Part shown: positions 32,393 to 36,494 of the stretch, piece after piece
Numbering within the stretch: position 1 is the first letter of the stretch
Layout: each line of letters opens with the position of its first letter
Assembly (NCBI GenBank): GCA_905221605.1
Contig: CAJNDS010000852.1
Location: 22,501 to 58,994 of the forward strand
DNA from: Symbiodinium natans
Lineage: Eukaryota; Sar; Dinophyceae; Suessiales; Symbiodiniaceae
DNA length: 36,494 bases
Direction of reading: 5' to 3'
Program-made: the position numbers and the translations under genes
The notes under the pieces: model-generated
Databases searched by the model: none
Told to the model about the DNA's origin: nothing
The model's input: the letters and a program-made list of their open reading frames with translations, nothing else

Positions 32393-33340
32393 AAACCCTG
32401 GGTTTAGGCTTTCGGGTTAACGTATAGGGTTTAACGTTTAGGGTTTCAGGTTTAGGGTTTAAGGTTGAGGGTTTAAGGTTTAGGGTTTCGGGTACGCTCG
32501 AAAGCTGAGGTCTGGGCAGGTGAGTGAACTGGCCGTACCAATACCAGACACCTGGGCAGTGAAGGCCAAGGTCCATCAATCGGGCAATGTACGGGCATTT
32601 CACAAACTAGGGGGTACCCCCCGTATAGAGCCAAAATGCTAGAACTCCTATTCTAGGAAGCCCTCCCCCCACATTCGGAAAACCCCCCCACAGAGACCTA
32701 AGGTCCCGTGAAGGGTCCTCATAGAGCACAGTGCGCTCTTGCTACAGAGCGTGCCTCCAACCTTAGTGAGGAGGCCTTAGAGTAGGAACCTCAACCCAAA
32801 AACACGGGACTAAGGGCCCACCATGGGGGTCCTAGTTGAGGAAGCTACCCGAATTGAGGTATATTCCTGAAAGCAAGGGGTATTGGGAACTTTGATCTAA
32901 CGTGCAGTGCACTTTGCGGTGCCCTAAACTACTGACTGAAGTGAGAGCAAAATCGGCATGGATCGAACCCCAGAACCTCCAAAGCCCTAATACTGCTCTC
33001 CCCCGACTGTAGCAGATTAGGGCCTGCAGGGTTTCTTGGGGTTTAGGGTTTAGGGTTACTTACTCTTTGGTAAGTTTCAGATTTAGAGTTTTTGGCATTG
33101 GGAGTTTTTGGAGGACTGCGGAGAAGTCTCATAGCAACGGCCTGGTGTTCGGGCAACGTCTCCCCGCAGCACTCTCAAGATGCGGTTCCTCTTCCTGGCC
33201 CCTTGCCTGTGACCAACCATATGGGGGTTTCCGAAAATAGGGGTACCCTTTTGGGGGGGTCCCTTTAAGAGGATGCTGTTCTACTTGGGGTATAAAAAGG
33301 GTACCACGATTTTGGGAAATACCCTTATCACTTGTGGCCT
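32393..33340. other. region between gene B exons and upstream candidates
   Basis: Degenerate TTTAGGG units 32398-32493. An ATG frame at 32603-32495 (minus) reads KCPYIARLMDLGLHCPGVWY, then WYGQFTHLP, but all frames on both strands are open and no joining phase could be fixed. 32604-33040 is unique. 33190-33070 (minus) reads KRNRILRVLRGDVARTPGRC after GCCAG. Both are possible exons of low confidence. Confidence 0.35.
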
Positions 33341-33359
33341 GCTACCCAGCTACATCTGC

Positions 33360-33435
33360 TTGGCACGCTGAGGGGCTGATCGGGATGTAGAAGAAGTTCA
33401 CCCACGTCAGCCACAGCAAGAGCTTCCTCTCGTAC
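33360..33435 (-). CDS. candidate exon with a transmembrane-like helix
   Basis: After TTTTCAG; reads YERKLLLWLTWVNFFYIPIS then PSACQ, before CAA|GCAGAT (GC donor). The strongly hydrophobic WLTWVNFFYIP segment looks like a membrane helix. The same frame extends back to an ATG at 33449 (MALFRYERK). It could be the 5' part of gene B or a separate small membrane protein. Confidence 0.5.
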
Positions 33436-33548
33436 CTGAAAAGCGCCATCAGTTCTGGGTTTCGGGTTTGGGGTGTAGGGTTTTTTTGTTACGATCACCG
33501 AACTGCCGAAACTGCCGCAGGGCACTCGGTGACCAGTATCGATGAAGC

Positions 33549-33610
33549 TCGGGACTGGGGCTCCATGTCAAGGATCCAGGCGCGGCGGGAGTGCCACTTG
33601 GTGTAGAAGC
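33549..33610 (-). CDS. candidate exon upstream of the transmembrane exon
   Basis: After GCGGAG; reads FYTKWHSRRAWILDMEPQSR, with several possible donors (CGA|GCTTCA shown). Aromatic and basic composition differs from random ORFs nearby. A G-strand array (33460-33482) lies between it and the next exon, as in other introns. Confidence 0.45.
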
Positions 33611-33639
33611 CTCCGCGAGGGCTTTTGGGCTTAGAAGAT

Positions 33640-33760
33640 GAAATCGCGGAATCAAATCGCTGCGATTTAAACACGCAGGCCCAAATCGCTTCTTATTTGG
33701 TCGTATTCAAGCATTGGAAACGCAAATCGCGCGATTCGGGTTTCCAATGCCAAATCGCAG
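33640..33760. repeat. AAATCGC / GCGATTT palindrome cluster
   Basis: Perfect palindrome AAATCGCTGCGATTT at 33655-33669. A hairpin at 33713-33748 has outer arms ATTGGAAAC / GTTTCCAAT enclosing CAAATCGCGCGATT. Further AAATCGC words lie at 33642, 33682 and 33751. CAAATCGCGCGATTCGGG recurs at 36454-36471 on the other side of the tandem array. Confidence 0.85.
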
Positions 33761-34096
33761 CTTGTGCTGCTTTCAAGAAGCACTCGTGAGAAGTGGGTTC
33801 AATGATTATTGCGGGTTTGGGAAAAATCATTTAGCCAGCTTGGGCCCAAGGACTTTGTCACGATTTCAGAAGTTCAAGTTCAGGGGCGCTTTTAGGAAGC
33901 CTTGAATAACCGGAAATTTAGATTCAGAGAGGTGCTGGAAAGCCTTCAGTTGTTTGGAAATTCAGTTTACGGAGCCATTCGAAGGCCCTCATTGGTCTCG
34001 AAACTCGCACGTAGCGAAGTACAGATTTTCTTTCATGCATTTTTGAGTAAGAGTTTAGAGTTTAGGGAAGCTAAACACCCTCTCGCACAACCCAAA
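33761..34096. other. unique DNA before the tandem array
   Basis: Open plus-strand frames of 63 and 115 codons, none with a recognisable domain. GGGAAAAATCATTTAG at 33820 is a half-copy of the hairpin found in every 615-bp unit. Confidence 0.4.
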
Positions 34097-36160
34097 CTAG
34101 GCTTTTCAATGTATGAAACAATCAGGTTGAGGATTTTATCTAGAAAAGTACCATGTTCAACGACTTATTTCCGAGAGCACTGTGTGCTTGTTTGGTTTGT
34201 ACCGAATCTGGTCCTTCTGATGTGGGGGTGGGGTTGGGGGGGGGGGTGAGCACGAAATGATTTTTGCAGGCCCTGGCAAAAATCATTTCTGATGTTTTCC
34301 CTTCAAGGTTTTTGGGTTTAGGGCTAACAGGCCTTAAGATGAGGGTTTCTTAGCAAACTTGTGGGCATGGTCCTTTGACTTCCAAGTTGCCCTACGATTT
34401 GCAGCGATTTGTTGGCGATTTGAAGCGATCCAAGCACAATTCAGATTCCAGGTTTCTGTCTTCCGCGACGTGTGACAGTCTTCAGGCCTGCCGAAGCTGA
34501 ACCCGTTGAGATGCAGGATTTGGTTTCTTTTGAGTTTCACGACCATGTAGGAGTGTCGGCTTTAGGTTTTACAGGGCTCCATCCATGGCACTTGTGTCTT
34601 CGTTGTGGCAGTATCATTTATGTTCGAGCTGGGTGTTTTTTTGCACGGTTTTGGGTTTAGGGGCTAGGATTGAGAGTTTAGCCTTGAGAATCTCGGCTCT
34701 AGGCTCTAAGCTAGGCTTTTCCATGTATGAACAGTCAGGTTGAGGAATCTATCCAGAAAAGTAGCATGTTCAACGACTTACTTCCGAGAGCACTGTGTGT
34801 TTTTTGGTTTGTACCGAATCTGGTCCTTCTGATGTGGGGGTGGGGTGGGAGGGGGGGGGGTGAGCACGAAATGATTTTTGCAGGCCCTGGCAAAAATCAT
34901 TTCTGATGTTTTCCCTTCAAGGTTTATGGGTTTAGGGCTAACACAGGCCTTAAGATGAGGGTTTCTTAGCAAACTTGTGGGCATGGTCATTTGACTTCCA
35001 AGTTGCCCTACGATTTGCAGCGATTTGTTGGCGATTTGAAGCGATCCAAGCACAATTCAGATTCCAGGTTTCTGTCTTCTGCGACGTGTGACAGTCTTCA
35101 GGCCTGCCGAAGCTGAACCCGTTGAGATGCAGGATTTGGTTTCTTTTGAGTTTCACGACCATGTAGGAGTGTCGGCTTTAGGTTTTACAGGGCTCCATCC
35201 ATGGCACTTGTGTCTTCGTTGTGGCAGTATCATTTATGTTCGAGCTGGGTGTTTTTTTGCACGGTTTTGGGTTTAGGGGCTAGGATTGAGAGTTTAGCCT
35301 TGAGAATCTCGGCTCTAGGCTCTAAGCTAGGCTTTTCCATGTATGAACAGTCAGGTTGAGGAATCTATCCAGAAAAGTAGCATGTTCAACGACTTACTTC
35401 CGAGAGCACTGTGTGTTTTTTGGTTTGTACCGAATCTGGTCCTTCTGATGTGGGGGTGGGGTGGGAGGGGGGGTGAGCACGAAATGATTTTTGCAGGCCC
35501 TGGCAAAAATCATTTCTGATGTTTTCCCTTCAAGGTTTATGGGTTTAGGGCTAACAGGCCTTAAGATGAGGGTTTCTTAGCAAACTTGTGGGCATGGTCC
35601 TTTGACTTCCAAGTTGCCCTACGATTTGCAGCGATTTGTTGGCGATTTGAAGCGATCCAAGCACAATTCAGATTCCAGGTTTCTGTCTTCCGCGACGTGT
35701 GACAGTCTTCAGGCCTGCCGAAGCTGAGCCCGTTGAGATGCAGGATTTTGTTTCTTTTGAGTTTCACGACCATGTAGGAGTGTCGGCTTTAGGTTTTACA
35801 GGGCTCCATCCATGGCACTTGTGTCTTCGTTGTGGCAGTACCATTTATGTTCGAGCTGGGTGTTTTTTTTTTTGCACGGTTTTGGGTTTAGGGGCTAGGA
35901 TTGAGAGTTTAGCCTTGAGAATCTAGGCTCTAGGCTCTAAGCTAGGCTTTTCAATGTATGAAACAATCAGGTTGAGGATTTTATCCAGAAAAGTACCATG
36001 TTCAACGACTTACTTCCGAGAGCACTGTGTGTTTTTTTGGTTTGTACCGAATCTGGTACTTCTGATGTGGGGGTGGGGGGGGGGGTGTGAGCACGAAATG
36101 ATTTTTGCAGGCCCTGGCAAAAATCATTTCTGATGTTTTCCCTTCAAGGTTTATGGGTTT
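34097..36160. repeat. 615-bp tandem repeat, about 3.4 copies
   Basis: Unit starts (CTAGGCTTTTC) at 34097, 34711, 35327 and 35942; spacings 614, 616 and 615. Identity between units is very high. The outer starts share AATGTATGAAACAATCAGG, whereas the two inner ones have CATGTATGAACAGTCAGG. Each unit has a variable G-run followed by a perfect 13-bp hairpin (AAATGATTTTTGC / GCAAAAATCATTT, 8-nt loop AGGCCCTG) at 34255, 34869, 35482 and 36095. Repeated ORFs of 62-75 codons exist on both strands in each unit (VSFEFHDHVGVSALGFTGLH plus; MVVKLKRNQILHLNGFSFGR minus). Their conservation follows from recent duplication and is not evidence of coding. Confidence 0.95.
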
Positions 36161-36494
36161 AAGACTTAGGATAAGTGTTTAGAACCTGGTTCTTCTGAAG
36201 GGTGGGGGGGGGGTCGAGCACCAAATAACCCTCAACCCTCAACCCTCCACCCTCGACCCTCAACCCTCAATCCTAAACTCTAAACCCTAAACCCTCAACC
36301 CTCAACCTTAAACCGGAGTCGAGGGTAGGGAAACTACGAGAGGTTTAAGCAACGGAGCTGTTCGAAAGATCTTTAATGAACCCAGAAAATCATTTAGCTT
36401 CCCCCTTCAAGCTCTCCTTGAAGCCTCTTTCTCAACCCTCATACATACCCATTCAAATCGCGCGATTCGGGCTTTCCCCAAACGCGGCGATTTC
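36161..36494. other. array end, CCCTCAA units and palindrome
   Basis: G-run at 36203-36211; CCCTCAA / CCCTAAA units 36228-36315; unique sequence 36316-36450; CAAATCGCGCGATTCGGG at 36454-36471 followed by GCGGCGATTTC at the window edge. Confidence 0.7.

Noticed and set aside
34334-35926. Repeated ORFs of 62-75 codons on both strands in the 615-bp units
   Set aside because: Conservation is explained by tandem duplication. Both strands are equally open, and the plus ORF lacks an ATG at its start.
1-36494. Apicomplexan (Eimeria-like) or plant origin, since both also have TTTAGGG-type repeats
   Set aside because: No CAG-type homopolymeric amino-acid repeats, and the predominance of GC/GA donors with AG|G acceptors does not fit those groups. 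Other TTTAGGG-bearing alveolates cannot be fully excluded without a database.
1-36494. tRNA, rRNA or spliced-leader RNA genes and the dinoflagellate spliced-leader sequence
   Set aside because: I looked for the leader core (CCGTAGCCATTTTGGCTCAAG-type words, in part) and for tRNA-like folds by eye and saw none. A covariance-model search would be decisive.

Overview
This is eukaryotic nuclear DNA, most probably from a dinoflagellate. It is packed with short interstitial arrays of the plant/alveolate-type telomere heptamer (TTTAGGG / CCCTAAA). There are no long open genes; coding sequence sits in small islands of about 20-100 nt between arrays. The taxonomic call rests mainly on splicing. One multi-exon gene can be reassembled by hand on the minus strand (a four-EF-hand, calmodulin/centrin-like protein, 28120 down to 20328). 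All 11 of its acceptors read AG|G, and its 10 donors are 6 GC, 3 GA and 1 GT. Relaxed GC/GA/GT donors with AG|G acceptors are known from dinoflagellate nuclear genes.

Applying the same rules gives three more minus-strand models. One is a two-exon ubiquitin-like-domain protein (13364-12726). One is an unrecognised protein with at least seven exons (20036-16342). One is an unrecognised Cys-rich, basic protein with six exons ending in a stop (32386-29900), probably with further exons upstream at 33.4-33.6 kb. A weaker set of minus-strand exon candidates lies at 11.2-7.7 kb. Every well-supported gene is on the minus strand, as expected for a unidirectional dinoflagellate gene cluster.

Layout: 1-7 kb, telomere-like arrays, MITE-like elements and exon-like islands of uncertain strand. 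7-11 kb, large G-strand arrays (TTTAGGG and TTTAGGGG variants) with tentative exons. 11-13.4 kb, nested MITEs and the ubiquitin-like gene. 13.4-16.3 kb, microsatellites and mostly non-coding DNA. 16.3-20 kb, the seven-exon gene. 20.3-28.1 kb, the EF-hand gene, whose 3.6 kb intron 6 carries most of the exotic repeats (poly-G tract, GGTCTGGGG palindromes, the CTCCAGATTTCC inverted array). 29.9-33.6 kb, the Cys-rich gene. 33.6-36.5 kb, AAATCGC palindromes around a 615-bp tandem array.

The most striking pattern is that many introns carry a sense-strand UUUAGGG-type array soon after the donor and a CCCUAAA-type array just before the acceptor, with MITEs lying between the two. The intron ends are therefore inverted repeats that could pair in the pre-mRNA. 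Read in genomic order, exons appear as CCCTAAA - exon - TTTAGGG. This suggests introner-like elements, or a telomere-repeat-based intron architecture. All gene models were assembled by eye and need transcript support.
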